A DNA stretch of 64,000 bases from JANOMH01 sp031422295 (GCA_031422295.1 JANOQM010000066.1:7623-71622), one strand, 5' to 3'; shown: positions 51,907-60,970, counted from the stretch's first letter. The notes: a model not told the origin generated them from the letters alone. Program-made: numbers and translations.

Positions 51907-52729
51907 CGTTCATCTTTTTGATCCCCGCCACCCCGCTTTTGCCTAATTCGACCGATGCAAATGGCCCGCCGACGCGGGTTTGCGCCAGATCGTGGGGGTC
52001 GGGTGTACCGGCTTTGGAAAATATGCTTTCGGCCAGATATTCGGCGTTATCCTGCGGGCGGTAGCCAAGGAATGGCACGCGGGCATTGCTGACCGGGGCG
52101 CGGGTATTGGCCGATACGCCGTAAGCCACCGTAAAGCCAACGGTTGGGGTGTCGATGGACCGTTCGACCAGCTGGATCATGTCGCCATGCGACAGCCATG
52201 TGCCCAAGGCGCGGGGGTTTTGCGGCGCGGCCGTGCAGGACAGAATGCGCAGGCAAACCGCCTCCAGCCCCCGTTTTTCCCAATACATCCGGCCCAGATC
52301 CTCGGCAAAGCATTTGGCCAGACCGTAGAACGTGTCGGGGCGATGCGGCACCTCGGTATCAATGCCCGCATTGGTCGGATACATGCCCACGGCATGGATC
52401 GATGACGCATATATCACCCGGCGCAGACCGTGCTGAAACGCCGCCTCCCACACATTATAGGCCCCGACAAAGTTTGGCCCCCACAGCTCCTCGAACGGTT
52501 TTTCATCCACAATGGCGCCGAAATGCACGACCATCTCGGCGCCCTCTAGAAGCGGGCCAATTTGATCCATCTGGGCCAGATCGGCCTGTGCATAGGTCTC
52601 GTTCGGGAACAAGTCATCCGGGGCGGGCAGGATATCGGTGGACAGCAATGTGTCGGCCAGTTTCGACAACGGTCCGCGCAGGACGGTCCCAAGTGAACCA
52701 CGCGCGCCGGTGAGGACGATTTTCTTCAT
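51893..52729 (-). CDS. NAD-dependent epimerase/dehydratase, uronate-dehydrogenase-like
   Basis: 278 residues. SDR-extended Rossmann fold: GARGSLGTVL nucleotide motif near residue 8, VVHFGAIVDEKPFEELWGPNFVGAYNVWEAAF, ASSIHAVGMYP, and catalytic YxxxK as YGLAKCFAEDLGRMY. The pattern of VDEKPFEE...GLRR..YASS matches uronate dehydrogenase (Udh), which oxidises galacturonate or glucuronate to the lactone; a related sugar could be the substrate. It is followed upstream by a DAO-type oxidase on the same strand, 25 bases away. Confidence 0.82.
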   Translation of the reverse strand: MKKIVLTGARGSLGTVLRGPLSKLADTLLSTDILPAPDDLFPNETYAQADLAQMDQIGPLLEGAEMVVHFGAIVDEKPFEELWGPNFVGAYNVWEAAFQHGLRRVIYASSIHAVGMYPTNAGIDTEVPHRPDTFYGLAKCFAEDLGRMYWEKRGLEAVCLRILSCTAAPQNPRALGTWLSHGDMIQLVERSIDTPTVGFTVAYGVSANTRAPVSNARVPFLGYRPQDNAEYLAESIFSKAGTPDPHDLAQTRVGGPFASVELGKSGVAGIKKMNVNNG

Positions 52730-52754
52730 CTTGTGATCCTTTCAAACAATAGGT

Positions 52755-53954
52755 TCAAATAATCGCGCGGTCCAGCAGCGGTTCATTGCGGGCAATTCGG
52801 CCATAGCCCAGATCGGCCATATCCAGCGTCCGATATTGCCCATAACAGATCAATTCCGACAGGCCCCGCCCGATGGCGGGCGATTGTTGCAGGCCATGGC
52901 CGGAAAATCCGTTGGCGAACAGGAAGTTAGTCACCTCCGGATGTGGCCCGACGATCGCGTTCTGATCCAGCGTGTTATAGTCATAATGCCCAACCCATGA
53001 ATTGATCAGCTTGACCCTCTCAAAGGCGGGCACGCGGGCGGCGATGGCGGGCCAGACTTTATCCTGCCAGATCGCGTGATCCATGGTAAAGTCATCGGGA
53101 TCAACCGCCGGGTCATCGTCCGGCGGGCAACCGGCCATGTAATAGCGCCCGTCGCTGCGCATATGCACGCCGGATGGGTCAATCGTCAGCGGCAGGTCGC
53201 GGTGCAGCGGGTCGGCGGCGTCAAAGATGAACGTATACCGGCGGCGCGGTTCGATCGGGATCTGCAACCTGGCCATGGCGGCGGTTTTTGCCCCGCGCGT
53301 GCCTGACGCATTGACGATGATATCCGCGCCGATGGTTTCACCCGAGGCCAAGGTAACGCCAGTGACTTTATCCCCGGCACGGGCGATCCTGGTCACTTCA
53401 TTCTGCACATATTCCACGCCCAAGGACTTGGCCTTTTTGCGGAACCAGTCAAACATTGTACCGCCGTCAAAATACCCCTCGTTCAGCGGATTATGCGACC
53501 CAAGCAGAATGCCATCGAGGTTATAAAACGGATAATCCGCTGCAATCTGGTCGGGTGTCATGATCCGGGTGCCGGCACCAAGGCGGGATTGGGTTTTCTG
53601 ATTATCGACCAGCACATCGGCAAAGTCCGGGGTGTCGGCCAGATACAGATAGCCGAAATCATGCAGATGGATTCTCGGGGTGTCGGGATCAGCCATAAAG
53701 TTGCCAAAGTTCTGAATAAATTCAACGCCAAACTGGCTGATCTTGATATTGATCTCGGACCCGAATTGTTGCCGGATGCAGGAATTGGTATGGGTCGTGG
53801 CAGCATTGGCATAGGTCAGGTCCCGTTCGACCACCAAAATCCGGCCCTGAAAATCCGGGTTGCGGGCGGTCCACCATGCCGCCGAAGACCCGATCATTGC
53901 GCCGCCGATAATGAGTACATCATAATGGGAATGCGCGGGGGTCGAAGGGGCCAT
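52755..53954 (-). CDS. FAD-dependent oxidoreductase, DAO family
   Basis: 399 residues. The N-terminal FAD/NAD dinucleotide motif is VLIIGGAMIGSSAAWW near residues 13-27, followed by VVERD for ribose binding. The D-amino-acid-oxidase-type core includes THTNSCIRQQFGSEIN, IVNASGTRGAKTAAMA and the C-terminal FLFANGFSGHGLQQSPAIGRGLSELI. The family oxidises amino acids or amines such as sarcosine; the actual substrate is unknown. The gene lies between the uronate-dehydrogenase-like gene and the sugar-binding protein gene. Confidence 0.85.
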   Translation of the reverse strand: MAPSTPAHSHYDVLIIGGAMIGSSAAWWTARNPDFQGRILVVERDLTYANAATTHTNSCIRQQFGSEINIKISQFGVEFIQNFGNFMADPDTPRIHLHDFGYLYLADTPDFADVLVDNQKTQSRLGAGTRIMTPDQIAADYPFYNLDGILLGSHNPLNEGYFDGGTMFDWFRKKAKSLGVEYVQNEVTRIARAGDKVTGVTLASGETIGADIIVNASGTRGAKTAAMARLQIPIEPRRRYTFIFDAADPLHRDLPLTIDPSGVHMRSDGRYYMAGCPPDDDPAVDPDDFTMDHAIWQDKVWPAIAARVPAFERVKLINSWVGHYDYNTLDQNAIVGPHPEVTNFLFANGFSGHGLQQSPAIGRGLSELICYGQYRTLDMADLGYGRIARNEPLLDRAII

Positions 53955-54057
53955 GGGTCAGGTCTCGCGGGGTTGGCTGGTGGCGGGGGTGATGGTTCGT
54001 CCGCGTGGACGCTAGCCCCGCTGTGCAAGGAAGGGAAGGGTGACCGCGCCTGCGGGT

Positions 54058-55230
54058 TCAGCCCGGCTGTGCGACGGCACTATCGCGGGTAATCCGGGCC
54101 GCCGCTGCGTTTAACGCATCTGCCGGGCTGACCATGCCCAGGCCAATATCGGTCAGGGCTGCGCGCATGGCGGCCCAGAATAGCGGCATTTCGGCGTTAT
54201 TGGGCAGCGGCACACCGGTGGCTGCAATATCCAGCAAAGCCGCGATATGCGGATCAGTCTGGGCCTGCCCGGCGGTCATATCAGCCAAAGCGCCCAAAGA
54301 ACCGCCTGCATTCCACGCGGCCAAAGCGGCATCACTGGTCAGCCCGTTTTCAATGAAATTCGCCGCTAATTCGCGGTTGGCCGAGGCCGAACTGATCGCC
54401 AGTGCCTGCACCGTGATCACCGCAGGCGACGGATGCCCGGCCACGCTGGGGATTGGGGCCACGCCAAAATCGACGCCAGAGATCGTCAGATTAGCCCAGG
54501 CCCATGACCCGTTGATCACCATCCCGACCCTGCCAGCATTCATCGCATCATCCATGACCTGATAGGTAATATCGGCCGGCAGGAACTGGTCGGTGATCAA
54601 TGATTGCAAGACCGCTGCCCCGGCAATCGCCCCGTCGGTCGCAATGCCAGTATGACCGGCATCATAGACGCCACCCACCTTTTCAAAGGCATAGCCGCCA
54701 CCGGCCATCAACATCGGCAAGGTAAAGTAGGGATTGGTATAGTCCCACAATATCCGCCGGTTGCCATGTGGCAGGGGCAGGGCAGGAATATCTTCGAAAC
54801 TGGTAGGCGGATGGGCAATAAGGGCGCGGTTATAGATCAGATGCAGCGCTTCGACTGCGACGGGATAGCCCCAGGTTGATCCGTCAAAGGCCAGCGCGTC
54901 CATCGCTCTGGGCAGAATACCGGCGGTCCACATGTCAGAGGGATTGACCGGCGCAATCAGCCCTTCGGCGGCCAGTCGGCCCATCTGGTCATGACTGATC
55001 AGAATGATATCGGGCGCCTCGCCTTGCTGGGCCGCAGCCCGGAACCGTTCAGGCAACGGGTCCATAGCGGTGACCGTCACCGCAATACCTGTGGCACGGG
55101 CATAGTCCCCGGCGATCTGCGCCAGTGCAGCCGCATCCCGCCCTGAACCGACCCAGATGGTCAGCGCCCCGTCGGCCCGGACGGGCCCGGCCAGAACAAT
55201 CAGCAGCAAAATCAGCCAACGCAACGGCAC
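54058..55230 (-). CDS. Periplasmic sugar-binding protein (maltose/maltodextrin-type SBP)
   Basis: 390 residues with a signal peptide (about 1-19, LRWLILLLIVLAGPVRADG). Extracellular solute-binding protein family 1: ALTIWVGSGRDAAALAQIAGDYARATGIAVTV, PDIILISHDQMGRLAAEGLIAPV, WGYPVAVEALHLIYNR, VGMVINGSWAWAN and the end region resemble maltose-binding proteins. It delivers alpha-glucosides to an ABC importer, but no permease or ATPase gene is within reach. It follows the alpha-glucosidase gene by 39 bases on the same strand and probably shares its promoter. Confidence 0.85.
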   Translation of the reverse strand: MPLRWLILLLIVLAGPVRADGALTIWVGSGRDAAALAQIAGDYARATGIAVTVTAMDPLPERFRAAAQQGEAPDIILISHDQMGRLAAEGLIAPVNPSDMWTAGILPRAMDALAFDGSTWGYPVAVEALHLIYNRALIAHPPTSFEDIPALPLPHGNRRILWDYTNPYFTLPMLMAGGGYAFEKVGGVYDAGHTGIATDGAIAGAAVLQSLITDQFLPADITYQVMDDAMNAGRVGMVINGSWAWANLTISGVDFGVAPIPSVAGHPSPAVITVQALAISSASANRELAANFIENGLTSDAALAAWNAGGSLGALADMTAGQAQTDPHIAALLDIAATGVPLPNNAEMPLFWAAMRAALTDIGLGMVSPADALNAAAARITRDSAVAQPG

Positions 55231-55269
55231 GGGCAGCCCCCTGAAAACGGATCAGTGGGACTGTGCCTG

Positions 55270-56889
55270 CTATTGGTTAAGGGTCAGTGTCAGCGGACTG
55301 GTCTGTTCCAGATAAACATAGCCATGTGCAGGCAGAACCACCGTGCTGCCCGCCAGAGTGCCGTTTTGCGGCCCGGCCAACTGCGCGACCCCGGCCAAAG
55401 TCAGGGTCACGGCCCGGTCGCTGAGGTTAAACAGGCCGGTCAGTTGGTTGGCCCGATGGGTCCGGGTGATCCCCAGCACAGGCTCTGGCAGGTCCAGAAA
55501 TCCGGTCTGCCCCAGCCGCAATTCCGGCCGCTGTTTGCGAAACCCAAGGGCGGCACGGTAGCTGGCAAGAACTGAGTCGTTTTTACCCTCTTGCAAGTCC
55601 AGCGCATGCGCGATTTGCGGGGCCTTGACTGGCAGCCATGGGGTGGCGGTTGAAAACCCGGCATGCGGCGCGGTGCTGTCCCATGTCATCGGCGTGCGGC
55701 AGCCATCACGGCCCTTATATTCCGGCCAAAACGCGATATTCGCTGTGTCCTGCAATTCGGCGCGGGTAATGTCGGTCTCAAGCTGGCCCAGCTCCTCGCC
55801 CTGATACAGGTTCAGGGTGCCGGGAAAACTGGCCAGCATGGCGATAGACTGGCGGGCAATGGCATCAGTATCGCCGCCGGGTTTGGTCCAGCGGGTGACG
55901 TGGCGCTGCACATCATGGTTGGAAAATGACCAGCAAGGCCATCCATTTGGCGCCACATCAAGGAATGTCTGAATGGTCTGGCGGAAATGGCCCGGCGTGT
56001 GGTCATGGCTGAGCATCGCGAATGAATAGGCCATGTGCAGGCGATCCGGGCCAGTGGTGTATTCGCCCATAATCTCAACCTGACGAACCCCCATTTCGCC
56101 GACTTCGCCCACCATCATCCGGTCAGGATAGCTGTCGGTCAGGGCGCGCATCCGGCTGAGGATGGCCAGATTTTCGGGCTGGGTTTTGGAATGGATATGG
56201 TTCTGCGCCTCGTAGGGATTGCCGGGAAACGTGGTCCAGTCCGAGGGCGGATTGTCGCGCAAGAGCTTGTCATGGGTAAAGAAATTGACGGTATCGAGCC
56301 GGAACCCGTCAATGCCCCGGTCCAGCCAAAAGCGCATGGAGTCCAGCAGCGCATCGATGGCTCCGGGGCAGTGAAAATTGATGTCCGGCTGTTCGGTCAG
56401 GAAATTATGCATATAGTATTGGCGGCGCTTGGGGTCGAATGTCCATGCCGATCCGCCGAACACCGATAGCCAATTGGTGGGGGCGGTGCCATCCGGTTTG
56501 GGGTCAGCCCAGACATACCAGTCAGCCTTGGCATTAGCGCGGCTGGACCGGGATTCAGTGAACCATGGGTGTTCAATGCTGGAATGGCTCAGGACTTGAT
56601 CAATGATTACCTTGAGGCCCAGCTTATGTGCCGTTTTCATCAGATCATCAAAATCGGCCAATGTGCCGAACAGCGGATTGACCCCGGTATAGTCTGATAC
56701 GTCATAGCCCATATCCCGGTCGGGCGAAGTGAAAAATGGCGACAGCCAGATCGCATCAACCCCAAGGCTGGCAATATGTGGCAGGCGTTGCGTGATCCCC
56801 GGCAGATCGCCGATGCCATCCCCGGTGCTGTCCTGATAGGACCGGGGATACACCTGATAAATCACCGCGTCGCGCCACCATTCCCGCAT
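55270..56889 (-). CDS. Alpha-glucosidase, glycoside hydrolase family 13
   Basis: 539 residues. Starts MREWWRDAVIYQVYPRSYQDSTGDGIGDLPGI, the classic GH13_23-type opening. Catalytic residues: nucleophile Asp in DGFRLDTVNF near 207, acid/base Glu in MMVGEVGEMG near 265, and stabilising Asp in FSNHDVQRHVTR near 325. The domain C region ends the protein. It hydrolyses terminal alpha-glucosidic bonds (maltose, sucrose or trehalose-like sugars) in the cytoplasm; AGGGGTG precedes the ATG at 56889. A LacI-type operator lies 68 bases upstream, and the sugar-binding protein follows. Confidence 0.93.
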   Translation of the reverse strand: MREWWRDAVIYQVYPRSYQDSTGDGIGDLPGITQRLPHIASLGVDAIWLSPFFTSPDRDMGYDVSDYTGVNPLFGTLADFDDLMKTAHKLGLKVIIDQVLSHSSIEHPWFTESRSSRANAKADWYVWADPKPDGTAPTNWLSVFGGSAWTFDPKRRQYYMHNFLTEQPDINFHCPGAIDALLDSMRFWLDRGIDGFRLDTVNFFTHDKLLRDNPPSDWTTFPGNPYEAQNHIHSKTQPENLAILSRMRALTDSYPDRMMVGEVGEMGVRQVEIMGEYTTGPDRLHMAYSFAMLSHDHTPGHFRQTIQTFLDVAPNGWPCWSFSNHDVQRHVTRWTKPGGDTDAIARQSIAMLASFPGTLNLYQGEELGQLETDITRAELQDTANIAFWPEYKGRDGCRTPMTWDSTAPHAGFSTATPWLPVKAPQIAHALDLQEGKNDSVLASYRAALGFRKQRPELRLGQTGFLDLPEPVLGITRTHRANQLTGLFNLSDRAVTLTLAGVAQLAGPQNGTLAGSTVVLPAHGYVYLEQTSPLTLTLNQ

Positions 56890-56956
56890 GTATCACCCCT
56901 GTTTCGACCGTGTCGGACTATCTTGACTTCAGGGGAACTAGCAAGAACTTCGCGAT

Positions 56957-56974
56957 ATTCAAAGCGCTTTGAAT
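56957..56974. promoter_or_regulatory. LacI-type operator ATTCAAAGCGCTTTGAAT
   Basis: An 18-base perfect palindrome with central GC, the usual form of LacI/AglR-family operators. It lies between the alpha-glucosidase promoter region and the convergent Cys-rich gene end, so it most likely represses the glucosidase and sugar-binding genes. The repressor is not in the window. Confidence 0.65.
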
Positions 56975-56991
56975 GATATGTCGGAGATAGG

Positions 56992-57462
56992 CTAGTGAAG
57001 TGCGACAGAACCATGTGCATGGCGCAGATGCATACGCTGCAACGCCAACCCGCTGGTTTGGGCAAGATCGACCAAATGCGGGGCACAATCGGGGCGGACC
57101 ATGAGCATCGCCAGCATCAGAGCATCCTCACGTTCGCCCAAGGCAGCGGCGCTGATAAGTTGCGCAAAGCAGGCCTCGTCGCCGCCCAGACATTTGCAGC
57201 CGGACCCGTGCCGCATGAACGGGCGACGACCTGTGGCAAGCAGGGTCTGGCACAGCGCCTCGAACGCAGTGGCGGCGTTTTTGCCGTGGGTGTCACCCAA
57301 AGCAAGCCGCAGATCGCGGGTGATTTCGGTCAGGCCGGTATCGCACCAGACCCGCAGATACAGCACGGCCAGCAGCGACATCGGGTCCAGTTCGGTCACC
57401 AGGCCGACCGGGGCGGCGCCTGCGGGCACACAGGGGGTGGGCGGGGTGAAATGACTGGTCAT
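56992..57462 (-). CDS. Cys-rich hypothetical protein coupled to HemP
   Basis: 156 residues. Start overlaps the hemP stop as ATGA, so translation is coupled. A C-x-C-x6-C cluster (GCKCLGGDEACF, about residues 88-97) resembles metal- or Fe-S-binding loops; other Cys are at 11, 40 and 71. The rest is helical and rich in Leu and Ala. No named family. Given the partnership with hemP, an iron- or haem-related role is likely, but the activity is unknown. Confidence 0.68.
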   Translation of the reverse strand: MTSHFTPPTPCVPAGAAPVGLVTELDPMSLLAVLYLRVWCDTGLTEITRDLRLALGDTHGKNAATAFEALCQTLLATGRRPFMRHGSGCKCLGGDEACFAQLISAAALGEREDALMLAMLMVRPDCAPHLVDLAQTSGLALQRMHLRHAHGSVALH

Positions 57463-57653
57463 TTGGTCAGGATCAGTTTGCCCAAGCGGGTAATGCGCAA
57501 CGTATAAACCTGATCGCCCAGAATTATATGGGCCTGCCCGAGGGGGCCGGTCAGGGCAGCGGCATCATGCATCGGCACGGGCCGGACTGATCCAGTCCAG
57601 TCCGGATGCAGGCTGGTTGGCTGATGTGTGGTCTGCGCGGCGGGTTGGGGCAT
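57459..57653 (-). CDS. hemP: Hemin uptake protein HemP
   Basis: 64 residues, typical length. The C-terminal signature QVYTLRITRLGKLILTK is the diagnostic HemP motif; AGGA precedes the ATG at 57653. HemP proteins are linked with haem-uptake systems and are usually iron-regulated. It is the first gene of a two-gene operon with the Cys-rich protein. An ATTTC-N5-GAAAT inverted repeat (57731-57745) about 80 bases upstream could be an iron-responsive site but is short. Confidence 0.85.
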   Translation of the reverse strand: MPQPAAQTTHQPTSLHPDWTGSVRPVPMHDAAALTGPLGQAHIILGDQVYTLRITRLGKLILTK

Positions 57654-57779
57654 CGGGAAAGTCCTATCAATGGTCGAAATATCGACGATATTCGGGGCTT
57701 CCCCGCTGGGGGGGTGGCTGGAATGATTTTATTTCTGACTGAAATAGTAAGCTATGTCAACCCAAGGCGGTGGCGACAC

Positions 57780-58427
57780 CTAACCTTTGAGCATCCGCAG
57801 TCCCTGGGTCGCGTCGGTTCTGACCGCCAGCCGCAATCCCGGTTCGTCCCCGGCCTTTAAGGCCGCCAGGATAAGCCGGTGGTTATAGGGTGGGTCGGAC
57901 CGGTTCAGCCTTGCGTACAGGGCCCGCATCGTTGGTCCCAATTGCAGCCAGACGGTTTCGGTCAGTTGCAGGATCGCAGGGGCCTGGGCGCGCAGATACA
58001 GGGTGCGGTGAAATTCAAGGTTCATCCGGATATAGCCGGTCGCATCCTGTCGGGCGACCATCTGGCTGACCCCTTGATTGATCACCTCGAGCCGGTCGAT
58101 CAGCGCGAAATGGGCGCGGGGCAGGGCGCGGCTGGCCAGTTCGGGTTCCAGCAACGCCCGTAGGGCGGCCAGTTCTTCGATCCGGTCGTTGCTGAGTTCG
58201 GGTGTGCTTATCCGGCCGGAAGATGACAGCTGCAGCGCCCCTTCGGCGGCCAGCCGACGTACCGATTCGCGGGCGGGGGTCATAGAGACCTCGTAATGTT
58301 TGGCAATGCCACGCAGGGTAAGGGATTGGCCGGGTTCCAACTCTCCATGCATGATCCGGCTGCGCAGCGACCGGTAGACCCGGTCATGCGCGGCGCCAGT
58401 GGGATCTGGGGCTTTTGGGGCGATCAT
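57780..58427 (-). CDS. GntR family regulator, FadR subgroup
   Basis: 215 residues. The winged helix-turn-helix near residues 15-75 shows DRVYRSLRSRIMHGELEPGQSLTLRGIAKHYEVSMTPARESVRRLAAEGAL, and the helical FCD effector-binding domain (LRALLEPELASRAL, MNLEFHRTLYLRAQAPAI, HRLILAALKAGDEPGLRLAVRTD) follows. This subgroup senses carboxylic acids or sugar acids through a metal site. The target is unknown; the gene is monocistronic between hemP and the YgjP-like gene. Confidence 0.9.
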   Translation of the reverse strand: MIAPKAPDPTGAAHDRVYRSLRSRIMHGELEPGQSLTLRGIAKHYEVSMTPARESVRRLAAEGALQLSSSGRISTPELSNDRIEELAALRALLEPELASRALPRAHFALIDRLEVINQGVSQMVARQDATGYIRMNLEFHRTLYLRAQAPAILQLTETVWLQLGPTMRALYARLNRSDPPYNHRLILAALKAGDEPGLRLAVRTDATQGLRMLKG

Positions 58428-58457
58428 GGCGATATGTGATCACAATGGCTGGGCTGG

Positions 58458-59150
58458 TCAATCGGTGAACTTGACCCGGTGCAGGGATTCGCCATTTTGG
58501 CGCAGCCATTGGCGGCAGGCCTGATGGCTGGGAAACAGCCGCTCCACGACTGCCCAGAATGCGGGCGAGTGGTTCATCTCGGCCAGATGTGCGACCTCAT
58601 GGGCCGCGACATAATCCAGCACTTGCGGCGGGGCCATGACCAGCCGCCAGCTATACATCAGGTCGCCAAGGGTCGAACATGAACCCCAGCGCGAGCGTGT
58701 GTCACGCAGGGTCAGATTGCGGTATGGTCGGCCCAATGCCTGCGCATAATGGTCTGATGCGGCGGCCAGCCGGTCGCGTGCCCTGAGTTTCAAAAAAGCC
58801 TGCAGGCGCGGGCCGATGCGGGCCGGGTCGTCGGGCAGGATAAAGGCATTGTCCTTGAAGCTCAGCCGTTTGACCGGGCCTGCGATGATCGGCACAGGGG
58901 TCCCGGCGAACAGCAGCGTGCCGCCAAATTGCAATGTCACCTCACCCCCGATACGGGCCAGATGGCCGCGCAGCCAGTCTTCGCGGCTGCGCAAAAACGA
59001 CAGCCCCTCGCGGTCAGGCACGCCGCGCGGCAGGGTCAGGGTGACGCGTCCATCCAGCCGGGACACGCGCAAAGACAGCTTGCGCGCCTGCGCCGACCGG
59101 CGCAACGCCACGGTGATCGGGGGATTGCCAGGAAGGACGTGTTGACCCAT
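58458..59150 (-). CDS. YgjP-like metal-dependent hydrolase (DUF45)
   Basis: 230 residues from ATG 59150 (MGQHVLPGNPPITV); AGAGG 4-5 bases upstream favours it over the ATG at 59165. Conserved features: LRVSRLDGRVTLTLPRGVP, YRNLTLRDTRSRWGSCSTLGDLMYSWRLVMAPPQVLDYVAAHEVAHLAEMNHSPAFWAVVERLFP. HEVAHL carries the zinc-binding HExxH and NHSP continues the site. Probably a cytoplasmic zinc metallopeptidase-type protein; substrate unknown. Divergent from the FYDLN gene. Confidence 0.9.
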   Translation of the reverse strand: MGQHVLPGNPPITVALRRSAQARKLSLRVSRLDGRVTLTLPRGVPDREGLSFLRSREDWLRGHLARIGGEVTLQFGGTLLFAGTPVPIIAGPVKRLSFKDNAFILPDDPARIGPRLQAFLKLRARDRLAAASDHYAQALGRPYRNLTLRDTRSRWGSCSTLGDLMYSWRLVMAPPQVLDYVAAHEVAHLAEMNHSPAFWAVVERLFPSHQACRQWLRQNGESLHRVKFTD

Positions 59151-59262
59151 TTGACCTCTGATCATGCCAAAGCCTTTGACACTGTCACTGGCTTATGGCA
59201 GGGGACGCCGATGCGCCGCAAGGCCGCCACCGAAATTACCGACACGTTTGAAGGGATTCAAC

Positions 59263-59589
59263 ATGCCCAAAGCTGAATGGGGTAAGAAACGCATTTGTCC
59301 GACCACGGGCAAAAGGTTTTATGACCTGAACGCCGTTCCGATCGTCAGCCCGTATACGGGCCAGATTGTCAGTATCGACATTGGAAAAAGCCGCACAATG
59401 GTGGCTGATGCCGAAGATGCACAGACCAAGAAACTGAAGGTCGTCGAGGAAGATGACGATCTGTTGCTGGATGATGACGATACCGAAGATGACGCCGATC
59501 TGGGCGACGAAGTGCTGGAGGACGACGAAGAAGACGATGATGTGTCGTTCGACGAACTGGCCGATGTCGCCGTGGATGACGACCTGTAG
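59263..59589 (+). CDS. TIGR02300/FYDLN-acid domain protein
   Basis: 108 residues from ATG 59263 (MPKAEWGKKRIC), with AAGGGA upstream. The N-terminal half has the diagnostic block GKKRICPTTGKRFYDLNAVPIVSPYTG; the C-terminal half is almost pure Asp and Glu (DDDLLLDDDDTEDDADLG, EDDEEDDD). Small and very acidic, found widely in alphaproteobacteria, function unknown. A tRNA-Ala gene lies 126 bases downstream. Confidence 0.9.
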   Translation: MPKAEWGKKRICPTTGKRFYDLNAVPIVSPYTGQIVSIDIGKSRTMVADAEDAQTKKLKVVEEDDDLLLDDDDTEDDADLGDEVLEDDEEDDDVSFDELADVAVDDDL

Positions 59590-59629
59590 TTTCATCTGAT
59601 CTAATACGTGGGCAGGCGGGATTTTCCAC

Positions 59630-59658
59630 TTGATCTCGCCCGCCGTGCTCGACTAGAG
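59630..59658 (+). promoter_or_regulatory. Putative promoter of tRNA-Ala
   Basis: TTGATC (59630-59635) and CTAGAG (59653-59658) with a spacing of 17 bases; predicted start near 59666, about 50 bases ahead of the tRNA. Confidence 0.4.
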
Positions 59659-59714
59659 AGCACCACGTAGTTTCATCACTGCACACTTCCCAGCGACCGG
59701 TGGTCGCACACGGC

Positions 59715-59790
<76 letters not shown>

Positions 59791-59849
59791 AAATTCACCG
59801 ATCAATCTGGCTACAGGGCGGATCGATCATTCCGTTCAGGCAAGCGGTA

Positions 59850-59875
59850 AAAACCTTCCCCGCGGGGAAGGTTTT
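59850..59875 (+). terminator. Terminator after tRNA-Ala
   Basis: Perfect 26-base palindrome with arms AAAACCTTCCCC and GGGGAAGGTTTT around GC, followed by AGTTAATAAAAT. 59 bases downstream of the tRNA. Confidence 0.7.
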
Positions 59876-59962
59876 AGTTAATAAAATCATAATGTTACGA
59901 TTCAGTTAACGCCTGTATGATGGGTGTTGACAGGCGGTAGTTCAAGGGACTGACGGTGTCTG

Positions 59963-60283
59963 TCAGGGCTGTTCGAACAATATTTCTCCGGGGCCAGTTT
60001 CCTGCAGGATGTCGCTGCCGTCCATTTCGGACGCATAGGTCATGGTCGGCCCGTCGATCAGGTAGCCGCAAGACGACGTCATATTGATGAACGTGGCCCC
60101 GGTCCGAAAGCCCTTGCACCATTCGCCGGCATAATCCGCGTCGGCGGGGTCGCTGCAGCGGGCATCGTCCAGTGTCATCTGGGCGATTTCCTGGGCAAAG
60201 TCGGCAGGTGGGTCTTGGGCGTGAAGCGGTTTGAGCGGCAGGACTGCGAAGGGCAGTAACAGTATGGGCAGGGTGATATGCAT
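59963..60283 (-). CDS. Small exported hypothetical protein
   Basis: 106 residues. A signal peptide spans about 1-22 (LPILLLPFAVLPLKPLHAQD). The mature part has four Cys (ARCSDPAD, EWCKGFRTGA, SSCGYLI) and a hydrophilic acidic end. The CKGFRTG segment recalls Rap1a/Tai-like small periplasmic proteins, but the match is weak. Function unknown. Confidence 0.6.
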   Translation of the reverse strand: MHITLPILLLPFAVLPLKPLHAQDPPADFAQEIAQMTLDDARCSDPADADYAGEWCKGFRTGATFINMTSSCGYLIDGPTMTYASEMDGSDILQETGPGEILFEQP

Positions 60284-60316
60284 TTGAAAAAATCCATTTT
60301 AAACAAGAGATTGTGT

Positions 60317-60970
60317 TTACGGATCGGGCGGTGTTGCGGGCCGGTCGCTGGTGATCTGCTCTACCGATGGCCCCCCGGCAGGGTCCAGCCCGCCGGTCAT
60401 CAGGGCGCGGGCCAGCGCATTGCGGCCCCGGTTTTGGTCAGCCAGATGCACTGGCACATCGGCAAATTCGATCCGCGCATTGCGGTTGATCGAGGTGGCC
60501 ACGGTGCCGCCGATCAGAAGGGTGCCCAACAGGCACATGATCAGCCCCGGCCATTGCGTGCGCAGGGCGACCTGCCCGGATTTGAAATCTTCCGCGCTGG
60601 CCGAAATGGCCCGGTCAAAGATCAGCACGGCCCCCAGGACCAATAGGGAAAAGCCTGCAACCTCGGCCACGATGAACACGAACAGCCGCGACATGACCGA
60701 TGTGCGGACCCGGTCGGTACGCAACATCTGCGCATCCGATTCCAGCGAAATCAACCGCGCCTCGCGGTCGCATTCGACACTTTCGCAATGGGCAAAGCTG
60801 TAGGCATCGGGCGGTTGCAGCGCATACTTGGCCTCGACCACCCAGATATGCGCGGCCAGAATCGCGATGATCAGGGCCACGACGACCCCGGCCATGACCG
60901 TGACCATGAAGGCCGCCCGCCCCCGCAGGAGTGTCGCGGCACGCGGCGCGGATTGGCTATCAGTCGGCAT
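60317..60970 (-). CDS. Hypothetical membrane protein
   Basis: 217 residues; AGGACC precedes the ATG. Three to four membrane segments: FMVTVMAGVVVALIIAILAAHIWVV, SRLFVFIVAEVAGFSLLVLGAVLIF, GLIMCLLGTLLIGGTVAT. A cytoplasmic or periplasmic loop with AHCESVECDREARLISLES between the first two. The N-terminal 11 bases overlap the end of the preceding small gene, so they are co-translated. No family recognised. Confidence 0.65.
   Translation of the reverse strand: MPTDSQSAPRAATLLRGRAAFMVTVMAGVVVALIIAILAAHIWVVEAKYALQPPDAYSFAHCESVECDREARLISLESDAQMLRTDRVRTSVMSRLFVFIVAEVAGFSLLVLGAVLIFDRAISASAEDFKSGQVALRTQWPGLIMCLLGTLLIGGTVATSINRNARIEFADVPVHLADQNRGRNALARALMTGGLDPAGGPSVEQITSDRPATPPDP

Noticed and set aside
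59595..59714. Small GC-rich hairpins before tRNA-Ala as a riboswitch
   Set aside because: Short stems of 6 bases only, and the region is better explained by the tRNA promoter.
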